Of a DNA stretch of 64,000 nucleotides, positions 24,332-33,348 are shown in pieces (position 1 is the stretch's first letter; the number at the start of each line of letters is the position of its first letter). Both the position numbers and the translations under genes were made by a program. This DNA comes from Larkinella arboricola (GTDB lineage Bacteria; Bacteroidota; Bacteroidia; Cytophagales; Spirosomataceae), in contig NZ_QLMC01000001.1 in NCBI RefSeq assembly GCF_003259745.1, positions 1 through 64,000 of the forward strand. Reading direction: 5' to 3'. The notes under the pieces were generated by a model. That model was not told where the DNA came from and did no database searches. It saw only the letters and a program-made list of their open reading frames with translations.

Positions 24332-25822
24332 ATGAAAAGCTACAACGACCTGATCGAACAGACCTTTGAATTCCCGACACTGGAATTCAAAGTTGAAAAC
24401 AATAATTTGCTGTTCAACAATGTTCCGCTGATGGATATTATCAAGCAGTACGGAACTCCGTTGAAACTCACCTACCTGCCCAAAATTACCGAGCACATTG
24501 AACATGCCCGTCTGTTGTTCAAGAATGCCATGAAACGGTATAATTACAAGGGTACATACACCTACTGTTACTGCACCAAGTCGTCGCATTTTCGGTTTGT
24601 GCTGGAAGAAGCGTTAAAAAATAAAATCCATCTGGAAACCTCATCGGCTTTCGACATTCCTCTGATTCGGGAATTGTATCAGGATGAGAAGATTGATAAA
24701 AGTACCTTCATCATTTGCAATGGATACAAACGGCCACTGTATACCCAGTACATTGGTGAGCTGTTAAATGAAGGGTTTAACGTGGTGCCGGTGCTGGATA
24801 ACCTGAAGGAGATTGATGCCTATCAGGATGTAACCGCTGAAACCGTGAACCTGGGTATCCGGATTGCAACCGACGAAGAACCTAATTTTGCTTTTTATAC
24901 TTCCCGGCTCGGCATTCGTTACAGCGACATCAATGAACTGTATCGCTCCAAAATTCAGAACAGCGATAAGTTTAAACTGAAAATGCTGCACTTTTTTATC
25001 AATACCGGTATTAAAGACAGCGCTTACTACTGGAGTGAATTGAGCCGGTTCATGTATAAATACTGTGAACTGCGCAAGATTTGTCCCGATCTGGATTCGA
25101 TTGATATTGGGGGCGGTATGCCAATTCAAACGTCTTTTCAGTTCACCTACGACTACCAGGCCATGGTCGATCAGATCGTGGAGAGCATTCAGTGGATCTG
25201 TAACAAGAACAACGTTCCGGTACCGCACATCTTTACGGAGTTTGGCAGTTATACGGTTGGAGAGAGTGGCGCCGTTATCTATAAAGTAATTGATCAGAAA
25301 TTACAGAACGATAAGGAATTGTGGTACATGATCGACGGCTCGTTCATTACGCAGTTACCGGATTCGTGGGGCCTGGGCCAGAAATATATTATGCTGGCGG
25401 TGAACAACTGGGACAATCCCTACCAGAAAGTCAATCTGGGTGGTTTGACCTGTGACTCGCACGATTTTTATAATACCGAAGCCCACAGCGCCGACTTGTA
25501 CCTGCCGATATTTGAACAGGAGTCAGAAGATCAGTATATTGGCTTTTTCCATACGGGCGCTTACCAGGAGTCGCTGGGCGGTTACGGTGGTATTCAGCAT
25601 TGCCTGATTCCGGCCCCGCAGCATGTGATTGTGGACCGCGACAGCGAAGGGAAACTGACAACACGGCTTTTTGCTGCGGAACAGGATAGCGAAGTGATGC
25701 TTAAAATACTGGGTTATACCAATCCGACTGCACCGAACACCCGTGAAATTGAAGCGGCTAAAGCGGCTGAAGAAGAGCAGGAAGCGCAGCCGGTTGAGGA
25801 ACTGGAAAAACAGGAAAATTAA
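24332..25822 (+). CDS. speA: Biosynthetic arginine decarboxylase-family PLP enzyme
   Basis: 496 residues with the alanine-racemase-fold PLP barrel. The first strand carries the Schiff-base lysine in YCYCTKSSHF (Lys83), and the glycine loop is IDIGGGMPIQ. Further family motifs are TEFGSYTVGESG and CDSHDFYNTE, which supply the Cys/Asp substrate-site residues, and HTGAYQESLGGYGG near the end. It matches the Bacteroidota arginine decarboxylase group used for spermidine synthesis via agmatine. A charged Glu/Ala tail of about 25 residues closes the protein. A related substrate (ornithine, diaminopimelate) cannot be excluded by eye. Confidence 0.83.
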   Translation: MKSYNDLIEQTFEFPTLEFKVENNNLLFNNVPLMDIIKQYGTPLKLTYLPKITEHIEHARLLFKNAMKRYNYKGTYTYCYCTKSSHFRFVLEEALKNKIHLETSSAFDIPLIRELYQDEKIDKSTFIICNGYKRPLYTQYIGELLNEGFNVVPVLDNLKEIDAYQDVTAETVNLGIRIATDEEPNFAFYTSRLGIRYSDINELYRSKIQNSDKFKLKMLHFFINTGIKDSAYYWSELSRFMYKYCELRKICPDLDSIDIGGGMPIQTSFQFTYDYQAMVDQIVESIQWICNKNNVPVPHIFTEFGSYTVGESGAVIYKVIDQKLQNDKELWYMIDGSFITQLPDSWGLGQKYIMLAVNNWDNPYQKVNLGGLTCDSHDFYNTEAHSADLYLPIFEQESEDQYIGFFHTGAYQESLGGYGGIQHCLIPAPQHVIVDRDSEGKLTTRLFAAEQDSEVMLKILGYTNPTAPNTREIEAAKAAEEEQEAQPVEELEKQEN

Positions 25823-25841
25823 AATATAGCATAGTTTTTGC

Positions 25842-25873
25842 CTGTCCACAACCATCTGATAGGTTGTGGACAG
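25842..25873. other. 12-bp stem-loop after the decarboxylase gene
   Basis: ctgtccacaacc (25842-25853) and ggttgtggacag (25862-25873), 8-base loop. No T-tract on either strand, so it may be an mRNA 3'-end stabiliser or an operator for the following small gene rather than an intrinsic terminator. Confidence 0.5.
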
Positions 25874-25888
25874 AAAAAGAAAAAACAG

Positions 25889-26020
25889 ATGAAAAAGATA
25901 AGCATCCTTCTGGGCCTGGTTGCCCTCGTATCGCTTGGTTCCTGCGCACGCCGATCGTGCCCGGCTTATGACAGCCAGCTACAGCCGAAACAACCCGCTC
26001 CAGCGGAACAAGTGGCTTAA
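25889..26020 (+). CDS. Small lipoprotein (43 residues)
   Basis: The ATG at 25889 begins MKKISILLGLVALVSLGSC, a complete lipoprotein signal with lipidated Cys19. The mature part is only about 25 residues (CARRSCPAYDSQLQPKQPAP, then AEQVA). The open frame upstream of this ATG runs through the preceding stem-loop and is not credible as coding. Tiny Cys/Pro-rich lipoproteins of this kind recur in Cytophagales. Its stop codon abuts the stop of the convergent phosphatase gene with no intervening base. Confidence 0.65.
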   Translation: MKKISILLGLVALVSLGSCARRSCPAYDSQLQPKQPAPAEQVA

Positions 26021-26542
26021 TTACAAAGTCGTACTGACGACCATTTTTGACGCTTCCAGTAAATTGGCCGCCTGTTGATCACCAACGGGCGGCTTTGGTA
26101 TTTGGTCTGTGATGTGCACCGTCCGGACGCCAACGCGCTTGCCAGCCTGAATATCCCGAAGGGTATCGCCGATCAACCACGAACGGCTGACATCGATGTT
26201 GTATTTGGCAATGGCTTTTTCCAGCATCAGCGAATCGGGTTTCCGCAGCAGCGACTGCGTATCAAAATCAGGATGATGCGGACAGTAGTAAATATCGTCA
26301 ATCAGATGACCGCACTGCTGCTGAAGATACTCATGACACCGCATCACGTCGTTCCGCGAATAAAGTCCACGGGCAATGCCAGCCTGATTGGTCACTACAA
26401 TTAATAAATAACCGGCGTTTTTCAGCAGTTGTAAGCCTTCAATGACTCCTTCCGGAATAACGAAATCTTCAACCCGGTACACATAGTCGGTCCGGTCTTC
26501 GTTCAATACGCCGTCACGATCCAGAAAAATACATTTGCTCAT
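26021..26542 (-). CDS. HAD-family phosphatase, GmhB-like (heptose 1,7-bisphosphate 7-phosphatase)
   Basis: 173 residues. HAD motif I is FLDRDGVLNED (Asp8, Asp10), motif II VVTNQAGIARG, motif III around RKPDSLM and motif IV WLIGDTLRDIQAGKRVGV. The YYCPHHPD segment (Cys87, His89) is the first half of the GmhB zinc loop. The second half, normally CxC just before RKP, reads SLL here (residues 97-99), so the zinc site is probably lost or altered. GmhB acts in ADP-heptose synthesis for lipopolysaccharide; a histidinol-phosphatase-like role is the alternative. Confidence 0.82.
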   Translation of the reverse strand: MSKCIFLDRDGVLNEDRTDYVYRVEDFVIPEGVIEGLQLLKNAGYLLIVVTNQAGIARGLYSRNDVMRCHEYLQQQCGHLIDDIYYCPHHPDFDTQSLLRKPDSLMLEKAIAKYNIDVSRSWLIGDTLRDIQAGKRVGVRTVHITDQIPKPPVGDQQAANLLEASKMVVSTTL

Positions 26543-26584
26543 TGTGTGGAATACGGTTATTTATCGGTAACGGATTCACTAGTG

Positions 26585-26645
26585 CTAATTGTTTCGTATA
26601 AATAGTATTTTATTTGAAACAATTAGTAATAAAATAGTATCTTTT
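26585..26645 (+). promoter_or_regulatory. Promoter of the OmpA-family gene with overlapping inverted repeat
   Basis: tttg (26613-26616), 21-base spacer, tatctttt (26638-26645) is a near-consensus Bacteroidota promoter. An 11-bp perfect inverted repeat, ctaattgtttc (26585-26595) and gaaacaattag (26616-26626), places one arm inside the promoter spacer, as an operator would. Confidence 0.6.
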
Positions 26646-26730
26646 TAGTGGGGATTAACAAAAAAGCCGGACAGAATGTGTTTATATACTGGGCTTTATG
26701 CGTTAAGAGTGAAGAGAAAAGATTAGTACA

Positions 26731-27816
26731 ATGAAGCAGTGGTTTCTGATTTTATGGTTTGCGTGCTTCGGTATGCTACAGGTTGCCCAAGCGCAAAAAC
26801 CGGCACCCAAAATTGTCCAGCGCGACTATGATCCACCCCAGCGGAATGTGCGGGGAGGTGGGAAAGTAGTGAAGGTTGAGTATACCAACCACAAGATGAT
26901 TGTGTTTTTTGTGGCGGAAGATCGGGATGAGGCCCAGCGGGCTACCATCTACGGTCCAGGACACCCCAATTGCTGGCGGTTGTTTGATACGAAAAGTAAT
27001 CAGGAATATGCCCTGTTGTATATCAGGAATATCAAGGCGGATGGCGAACTCGTGGAAAGCATTCTGGATGAGCCGCGGGGCATTCGTCTGCGCGATGTAA
27101 GAACCATTACCTGCGAAGCCCATTTTGAGCGCCCCGGTAAAAATGTGCGTTCTGTTAATTTGATTGAGCAGGACGTTGAGCGGTATGAAGGCCGGGTCGA
27201 TCCGAGAGATCCGTTTGGGGGCGTCAGTTCGCAGTGGCCTTACAATGTTTACGATCTTCGGGTTATGGTATACCGTGATGATTTGAGCAACGCCAGACCG
27301 CCTGTCCGGAAGACACCCGCCAAACCGGGTGTAAAAACCACCCGTCCGCCCGCTCAGAAGCCGGCGCCGAAAGCCGTACCATCCGATTCTGTCGTTGCCC
27401 AAAAACCGCCAAAAGTGCCAGCTAAACCAGCACCGGCTGAGAAGGTAGAAAATTTTGGGTCGAACGTTGAAACGGGCCGGACCTACCGGTTGAATAATTT
27501 ACTGTTTAAACAGTCGGCTTACGAAATTGAGCCGGAGTCGTACCCCGAACTGGATTCGCTGGTGGCCCTTATGAACCGGAATCCAATCATGGAAATTGAA
27601 CTGTCCGGCCATACGGATAATGTCGGCGATCCGAAACTAAACGTGGCTCTGTCGCAGAAACGGGTCGATGCGGTCAAGAGCTATCTGGTAAATAAAGGCA
27701 TCCAGTCGGAAAGGATTCAGACCCGGGCGTATGGCGGTAGTAAACCGCTTGCTGATAATTCGCGGGAAGAAACCCGCCGATTAAACCGCCGGGTAGAAGT
27801 GACAATTTTGAAGTAG
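26731..27816 (+). CDS. OmpA-family peptidoglycan-binding protein
   Basis: 361 residues with a Sec signal (1-21, ending VAQAQ). An N-terminal domain of about 160 residues of unknown type contains YTNHKMIVFFVAEDRDEAQR. It is followed by a Pro/Lys/Ala-rich linker (about 185-245). The C-terminal 105 residues are an OmpA domain: NNLLFKQSAYEIEPESYPEL, then ELSGHTDNVGD and SQKRVDAVKSYLVNKGI with final RRLNRRVEVTI. The OmpA domain should bind peptidoglycan, anchoring an envelope or junction complex. It has its own promoter and lies alone. Confidence 0.88.
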   Translation: MKQWFLILWFACFGMLQVAQAQKPAPKIVQRDYDPPQRNVRGGGKVVKVEYTNHKMIVFFVAEDRDEAQRATIYGPGHPNCWRLFDTKSNQEYALLYIRNIKADGELVESILDEPRGIRLRDVRTITCEAHFERPGKNVRSVNLIEQDVERYEGRVDPRDPFGGVSSQWPYNVYDLRVMVYRDDLSNARPPVRKTPAKPGVKTTRPPAQKPAPKAVPSDSVVAQKPPKVPAKPAPAEKVENFGSNVETGRTYRLNNLLFKQSAYEIEPESYPELDSLVALMNRNPIMEIELSGHTDNVGDPKLNVALSQKRVDAVKSYLVNKGIQSERIQTRAYGGSKPLADNSREETRRLNRRVEVTILK

Positions 27817-28181
27817 CGGACATCCATCTCCATCTTCCTGGCTTTTCAGATCGTTATGGCTCACAGCAGATAGACGTATATGGTTAGGCGTTGTGGTTTC
27901 TACGCATTTGCCGCCGTCTTCCCGTTGGTTTGAGATGGACTAGTTGATCAGGTGACCCGTTTAAAACGAAGCGGGCCATTTAGTAGGATGAGGGCCGCCG
28001 GGTCTTTTATCATTCAGTCAGTTGAAGAACGTGACGGTTTTAAACCAGCTTGCAAAGTCGTCGTATAAAATGGATCAGAAGATACGGCTGCAAATAGGTT
28101 CGGAGCGTTTTAACCACCAATGGCAATCAGTAAGATGCGATGGCTTTGCTATCACATCGGGAGTAAAATCTAAACCCTCAA
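27817..28181. other. 365-base intergenic region, nothing recognised
   Basis: No open frame with coding character, no tRNA, and no clear hairpin with T-tract was seen. It separates the OmpA-family gene from the PQQ dehydrogenase gene and presumably carries the latter's promoter, but no TTTG-N19-TAnnTTTG match stands out. Confidence 0.4.
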
Positions 28182-30413
28182 ATGAAACGTAAAAAAACGA
28201 GTAAAGCCGCCCGATTCAGGCTGGTATCAACGGCTTTGTTGCCCACCACCCGCCATGTAATTCTGACGGGCCTATTTTTGGGAAGCTGCCTGATGTACGG
28301 TATGCAGGAGCCGGGCAACAGACTGGAAACCGGCCACGACTGGCCCAATTATGGCGGTAACAAAGCCGGAAACCGGTATTCGCCCCTGACGCAGATCAAC
28401 ACCGGAAACGTTAAAAATTTACAGGTTGCCTGGATGTACGATGCCTCCGAAAAGCCGGATGCAAACGGCCGCCGGAGAGAACGCGCGATCCAGTGCCAGC
28501 CCATCGTGGTCAACGGTGTTTTATACGGCACTACGCCCGAACTGAAGCTCTTTGCCCTCAAGGCCGACACGGGTGAGCAGCTCTGGAAATTTGAACCCTC
28601 GAAAGACGACCGGCTAAACTCCAACCGGGGTGTTATGTATTGGGAAAATAGAGACGACAGACGCATTTTTTATACCGTCGGTGCGAGTTTGTACGCCGTC
28701 AATGCGCAGAACGGCCAGTTAATTACCAGCTTTGGCACCAACGGTCGGGTGGATTTGCACGAAGGACTCCAGACAAATCTGGATCATGACGTCAGCAAAC
28801 TGTCGGTAACGGCCACCTCGCCCGGTATTGTTTACCGCAATACGGTTATTATGGGATCGAGTGTTTCTGAATCGGGCGACGCGGCTCCGGGCCACATCCG
28901 GGCGTTCGATGCGGTTTCCGGTAAGCTCAAGTGGGTGTTTCATACCATCCCGCAGCCCGGCGAATTTGGTTACGACACCTGGCCCAAAGATGCGTACAAG
29001 AAAATCGGCGGGGTCAACAACTGGAGCGGCATGGTCCTCGACGAAAAACGGGGCGTTGTGTATTTCGGAACGGGTTCGCCAGCGTCCGATTTTTACGGCG
29101 GTGATCGAAAAGGTGCCAACCTGTTTGCCAACAGCATTATGGCGCTGGAGGCCGAAACCGGCAAAATGAAATGGTATTATCAGACCATTCACCACGACTT
29201 GTGGGACCGCGATCATTCCTGTCCTCCCAACCTGATCACGCTGAAACGCAACGGAAAAAACGTCGATGCGGTGGTGCAGGCCAGCAAAGACGGTTTAGTG
29301 TATGTACTGAACCGCGATACCGGCGAATCGCTGTTTCCGGTCGAGGAGCGCAAGGTACCAGTAAACGGTTTGCCCGGCGAACACCCGTATCCGACGCAGA
29401 AGTTTCCGCTTAAACCACTGCCATTGAACCGTCAGGTGTATACCGAAGCCGACATTACCGACCTCTCGCCCGAAGCGCGTGCGTATGTGAAGGAGCGCTT
29501 TGAGAAAATTCGTACCGACCATAAGTTTACACCCCCCAACACAACCGGTACGCTGCTCTTTGGCTACAGCGGAGGGGCCGAATGGGGCGGCAATTCAATT
29601 GATCCCGACGGTATTCTCTATCAGAATGTGAACGAAGAACCCTGGGAACTGATTATGGCGGAACGAGCCAGTATAGGCAAACCCGATGCACCCGTGACCG
29701 CCGGAAATGCGCTTTACATCGCCAATTGTGCCGCCTGTCACGGGCAGGACCGCAAAGGCAGCGGCCCCGAATTGCCGCCCCTGGTAGACATTGGTAAAAA
29801 ACGCTCGGCCGACGAAATCAGGGCCATTCTGAAAACCGGGAGCGGTCGGATGCCGTCGTTTGGGCATCTGTCGGAAAAGGACCGCGACGCCATTGTGAGC
29901 TTTTTGCTGAACCGGGAAACCGGTCCGAAGGTGGCCAGTAATCAGCCGGACAAGGCGGCTTCTGGCAGCAAAAGCGGTTTTCCGTATCAACCGGCCTACG
30001 TAAGCAAAGTCTGGCGACGGTTTACAGACCAGAACGGTTATCCCGGTATCAAACCACCCTGGGGTACGCTGAACGCCATTGACTTAAATACCGGTGAATA
30101 CCTTTGGCGGGTGCCGCTGGGCGAATACCCGGAACTGGCGAAAAAAGGCGTGCCAACCACCGGAACGGATAGCTACGGCGGACCTGTATCTACGGCGGGT
30201 GGACTGGTGTTTATTGCCGGAACCAAAGACGAAAAAATCCGGGCGTTCGACCGAAAAACCGGGAAAGTGGTTTGGGAATATCAGCTTCCGGCGGGCGGTT
30301 TTGCCACCCCGATTACCTACGAAGTGGGCGGCAAACAATACGTGGTCATTGCCGCTGGCGGTGGGAGAGGGCAGAAGATCGGCGGAAATTACATCGCCTT
30401 TGCCCTGAAATGA
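28182..30413 (+). CDS. PQQ-dependent dehydrogenase with inserted cytochrome c domain (copy 1)
   Basis: 743 residues. After a long basic N terminus and a hydrophobic export segment (about 25-40) comes a quinoprotein beta-propeller (DWPNYGGNKAGNRYSPLTQI, VLNRDTGESLFPVEERKVP, QTIHHDLWDRDHSCPPNLI). A c-type cytochrome domain is inserted at about 500-580: heme motif CAACH (516-520) and axial Met557 in GRMPSF. The propeller then resumes (PPWGTLNAIDLNTGEYLWRV to AAGGGRG). This matches periplasmic quinoprotein glucose/alcohol dehydrogenases. It is a close paralogue of the minus-strand gene at 52434-54641 but stands alone. Substrate is uncertain. Confidence 0.9.
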   Translation: MKRKKTSKAARFRLVSTALLPTTRHVILTGLFLGSCLMYGMQEPGNRLETGHDWPNYGGNKAGNRYSPLTQINTGNVKNLQVAWMYDASEKPDANGRRRERAIQCQPIVVNGVLYGTTPELKLFALKADTGEQLWKFEPSKDDRLNSNRGVMYWENRDDRRIFYTVGASLYAVNAQNGQLITSFGTNGRVDLHEGLQTNLDHDVSKLSVTATSPGIVYRNTVIMGSSVSESGDAAPGHIRAFDAVSGKLKWVFHTIPQPGEFGYDTWPKDAYKKIGGVNNWSGMVLDEKRGVVYFGTGSPASDFYGGDRKGANLFANSIMALEAETGKMKWYYQTIHHDLWDRDHSCPPNLITLKRNGKNVDAVVQASKDGLVYVLNRDTGESLFPVEERKVPVNGLPGEHPYPTQKFPLKPLPLNRQVYTEADITDLSPEARAYVKERFEKIRTDHKFTPPNTTGTLLFGYSGGAEWGGNSIDPDGILYQNVNEEPWELIMAERASIGKPDAPVTAGNALYIANCAACHGQDRKGSGPELPPLVDIGKKRSADEIRAILKTGSGRMPSFGHLSEKDRDAIVSFLLNRETGPKVASNQPDKAASGSKSGFPYQPAYVSKVWRRFTDQNGYPGIKPPWGTLNAIDLNTGEYLWRVPLGEYPELAKKGVPTTGTDSYGGPVSTAGGLVFIAGTKDEKIRAFDRKTGKVVWEYQLPAGGFATPITYEVGGKQYVVIAAGGGRGQKIGGNYIAFALK

Positions 30414-30419
30414 TGGACT

Positions 30420-30471
30420 AAAAAATCCGAACCGGTATCCATGCCGTTACAGAACACAGATACCGGTTCGG
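30420..30471 (-). terminator. Terminator of valS
   Basis: ccgaaccggtatc (30427-30439) and gataccggttcgg (30459-30471), a 13-bp perfect stem with a 19-base loop. On the minus strand it is followed by six T (30420-30425 complement). It may also slow plus-strand transcription from the PQQ gene. Confidence 0.85.
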
Positions 30472-30482
30472 TTCTAGTAAAT

Positions 30483-33146
30483 TTAAAGGGCGGCCAGGTT
30501 TTCTTCCAGAGCCTTTATTTTCGCTTCGGCGTCGGCCAGTTTCTGGCGTTCGCGTTCAATGACTTCCGGTTTGGCGTTGGCAACAAACTTCTCGTTGGAC
30601 AACTTTTTCATCACCGACTCTAGGAACCCTTTCGTGTAGGCTAACTCCTTCTCAATGTTGGCGCGTTCCTGTTCCACGTCGATTTCCCCGGCGATGTTGA
30701 CGAAGAACTCGGTGCTTTTAATCAGGAAGGAAACGCCCTCGGCTTTTTCGGAAACGTAACTGATTTCAGAAACCACCGCCAGTTTCTGAATCAGCCCTTC
30801 GAGTGGCCGGAAACGGCCCGCATCGTCGGTTTTGATCGCTAGCGGCAGGGCGGTTTTCGGGCTAATCAGCTTGCTGTTCCGAAGGTTCCGAACGGCGGAA
30901 ATAATTTCGAATAAGGTATCAAAATCCGCCAGCAACGCTTTGTCAACGGCTCCGGCGTCCGGGTAGTCCGAAACGCAGATGCTTTCGCCTTCTTTTCGTT
31001 CGCTGATTTCCTGCCAGATTTCTTCCGTAATGAACGGCATGAACGGATGCGCCAGCTTCATCAATCGCTCGAAGAAGTCAATCGTCGCGTCGTAGGTAAC
31101 TTTGTCGATGGGCCGAACCTGATCCTGCTGCTCGTAACCCGGCTTGATCATTTCGAGGTACTGCGAACAGAAATCGTCCCAGATCAGCTTGTAAACCGTC
31201 TGTAGGGCGTCCGACATCCGGTATTTGCTGAAGTGATCTTCCAGATCGATTAGCGTCTGGTTCAGCTTCGATTCAAACCACTGAACCGCCAACGGTTTTT
31301 CCGCCACCGCCGTATCCTCGCTCACCCGCCAGCCTTTCACCAGCCGGAAGGCATTCCAGATTTTGTTGCAGAAATTACGGCCCTGCTCCACCAGTTTTTC
31401 GTCGTACAGCAGGTCGTTACCCGCCGGTGAGCTGAACAACATCCCCGTTCGCACGCCATCAGCCCCGAACTGCTCGATCAGATCCAGCGGATCGGGTGAG
31501 TTGCCGAGCGATTTCGACATTTTGCGGCCTTGTTTATCACGCACGATACCGGTCAGGTACACGTTCCGGAACGGTTCGCGGCCTTTGTACTCGTAACCGG
31601 CAATGATCATCCGGGCGACCCAGAAAAACAGGATTTCGGGGGCCGTTACCAGATCGTTTGTCGGGTAATAATAATCCAGATCGCCCGGTGCGGCTTTTGG
31701 ATCGTTCGGGTCGTTAGACGGCAGAAAAACCGACATCGGCCAGAGCCACGACGAAAACCAGGTATCCAGCACGTCCTCATCCTGCGTCAGATCGGTTTCG
31801 CTCAGGGCAAACAACTGGTATTTGTCGCGGGCAATTCGCAGGGCGTCTTTCTTGGTTTTGGCAACGATGATGGTGCCGTCTTTCATGTAAAACGCCGGAA
31901 TCTGATGGCCCCACCACAATTGCCGGCTGATACACCAGTCGTGAACGTTCTCCATCCACGAGCGGTACATATTCTTGAATTTCGCCGGGTGCAGCTGAAC
32001 GGTATCGTTCATCACGTTTTCCAGCGCCGGTTTCGAAATGTCCTTCATTTTCAGAAACCATTGCAGCGAGAGCTTCGGCTCAATCACCGCGTTGGTCCGC
32101 TCCGAAAAGCCGACGTTCGATTTGTATTCTTCGGTTTTAACCAGATAACCTTTTTCTTCCAGTTCCTTGATGACGGCTTTCCGGGCTGCAAACCGGTCCT
32201 GGCCGACGTAAATCTGCGCTTTTTCGTTCAGCGTACCGTCATCGTTCAGAATGTCGATCACCGGCAGTCGGTGTTTGATGCCCAGTTCGTAGTCATTCGG
32301 GTCATGGGCGGGCGTCACTTTTAAACAACCGGTCCCGAAATCCATCGTCACGTATTCGTCCGTAATGATCGGGATTTCGCGGTTGATCAGCGGAATCAGG
32401 GCTTTTTTGCCGTGTAAATGCGTATACCGCTCGTCGTTGGGATTGACGCAAATGGCGGCATCGGCCATGATGGTTTCGGGTCGGACCGTGGCAATGGTGA
32501 TGTAATCCGGCTCACTACCCGCTTCGGCGCTTCCGGCAATTTCGTACCGGATATATACCAGCTTCTGCTGGACTTCTTTGGTAAGCACTTCCTCATCCGA
32601 AACGGCGGTGCGGCCCTGCGGGTCCCAGTTCACCATCCGGACACCCCGGTAAATCTGGCCTTTGTTATACAGATCGACAAACGTATCAATGACGGCATCG
32701 TACAGGGCCGGTTCCATCGTGAAGCGTGTCCGGTCCCAGTCGCAGGACGCGCCGAGTTTCCGGAGTTGTTTCAGAATGATACCGCCGTATTTGTGCGTCC
32801 ACTCCCAGGCATGTTCCAGAAATTTTTCCCGGCCAATGTCCTGTTTATGAATGCCCTGTTCCTTCAGCATCGCCACCACTTTGGCTTCCGTCGCAATGGA
32901 TGCGTGGTCGGTTCCCGGCACCCAGCAGGCATTTTTGCCCTGCATCCGGGCTTTGCGGGTCAGCACGTCCTGAATCGTGTTGTTCAGCATGTGGCCCATG
33001 TGCAGCACGCCGGTTACGTTCGGGGGCGGAATGACGATGGTGTACGGTTCGCGCTCGTCGGGGGTGGAATGAAAGAAGCGGTTTTCCAGCCAGTACTGGT
33101 ACCACTTATCCTCGATGTCTTTCGGATTATATGTTTTCGAAATCAT
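30483..33146 (-). CDS. valS: Valine--tRNA ligase
   Basis: 887 residues, typical ValRS. It has the class I HIGH-type motif ([15 protein letters not shown], about 43-57), the ValRS editing-domain start ([13 protein letters not shown]) and [20 protein letters not shown]. There is an anticodon-binding helical domain and a C-terminal coiled coil ([20 protein letters not shown]). It charges tRNA-Val. A consensus -7 element (taattttg on the minus strand, 33265-33272) about 120 bases upstream implies a leader carrying the long iterated hairpin described separately. Confidence 0.98.
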   Translation of the reverse strand: MISKTYNPKDIEDKWYQYWLENRFFHSTPDEREPYTIVIPPPNVTGVLHMGHMLNNTIQDVLTRKARMQGKNACWVPGTDHASIATEAKVVAMLKEQGIHKQDIGREKFLEHAWEWTHKYGGIILKQLRKLGASCDWDRTRFTMEPALYDAVIDTFVDLYNKGQIYRGVRMVNWDPQGRTAVSDEEVLTKEVQQKLVYIRYEIAGSAEAGSEPDYITIATVRPETIMADAAICVNPNDERYTHLHGKKALIPLINREIPIITDEYVTMDFGTGCLKVTPAHDPNDYELGIKHRLPVIDILNDDGTLNEKAQIYVGQDRFAARKAVIKELEEKGYLVKTEEYKSNVGFSERTNAVIEPKLSLQWFLKMKDISKPALENVMNDTVQLHPAKFKNMYRSWMENVHDWCISRQLWWGHQIPAFYMKDGTIIVAKTKKDALRIARDKYQLFALSETDLTQDEDVLDTWFSSWLWPMSVFLPSNDPNDPKAAPGDLDYYYPTNDLVTAPEILFFWVARMIIAGYEYKGREPFRNVYLTGIVRDKQGRKMSKSLGNSPDPLDLIEQFGADGVRTGMLFSSPAGNDLLYDEKLVEQGRNFCNKIWNAFRLVKGWRVSEDTAVAEKPLAVQWFESKLNQTLIDLEDHFSKYRMSDALQTVYKLIWDDFCSQYLEMIKPGYEQQDQVRPIDKVTYDATIDFFERLMKLAHPFMPFITEEIWQEISERKEGESICVSDYPDAGAVDKALLADFDTLFEIISAVRNLRNSKLISPKTALPLAIKTDDAGRFRPLEGLIQKLAVVSEISYVSEKAEGVSFLIKSTEFFVNIAGEIDVEQERANIEKELAYTKGFLESVMKKLSNEKFVANAKPEVIERERQKLADAEAKIKALEENLAAL

Positions 33147-33157
33147 AAACTAGGTTG

Positions 33158-33250
33158 CTCTGATTATCTCTGATGTTCTCTGATCAACTCTGTGAAAAAC
33201 GTTTATGCGGTTACACAGGGTTTATCAGAGGTCATCAGAGATAATCAGAG
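33158..33250. repeat. Iterated-unit long hairpin, element A (valS leader)
   Basis: The right arm (33211-33250) reads ttacacagggtttatcagag and continues in 10-base units of the form nnnatcagag. The left arm (33158-33197) is its near-complement (about 35 of 40 positions) across a short loop. It lies 11 bases upstream of the valS start and is likely transcribed in the valS leader. Related to element B at 35846-35930. Confidence 0.75.
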
Positions 33251-33264
33251 GTTAGATTCTTCCA

Positions 33265-33272
33265 CAAAATTA
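33265..33272 (-). promoter_or_regulatory. Probable valS promoter -7 element
   Basis: On the minus strand taattttg is an exact TAnnTTTG match. A ttttcg stretch about 20 bases upstream is a poor -33 box. It would give a valS leader of about 110 bases. Confidence 0.45.
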
Positions 33273-33348
33273 GTCAATTCGGAACGGGTGCGAAAACGAA
33301 ACACCGGATTTGGTGGTTTTACGTGCACACTACCATCCTTTTACGCCC

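Noticed and set aside
25842-25873. Intrinsic terminator after the arginine decarboxylase gene
   Set aside because: Good stem but no T-tract on either strand, so kept only as a stem-loop.
32418-33173. 251-codon plus-strand frame inside valS
   Set aside because: Shadow of valS; no start context and no recognisable motifs.
33158-33250. CRISPR array
   Set aside because: Units are 10 bases with no spacers, arranged as an inverted repeat, and no cas genes are near.
33158-33272. T-box or other tRNA-sensing leader for valS
   Set aside because: No T-box sequence or specifier loop is seen, and the leader is an iterated hairpin; T-boxes are not expected in this phylum.
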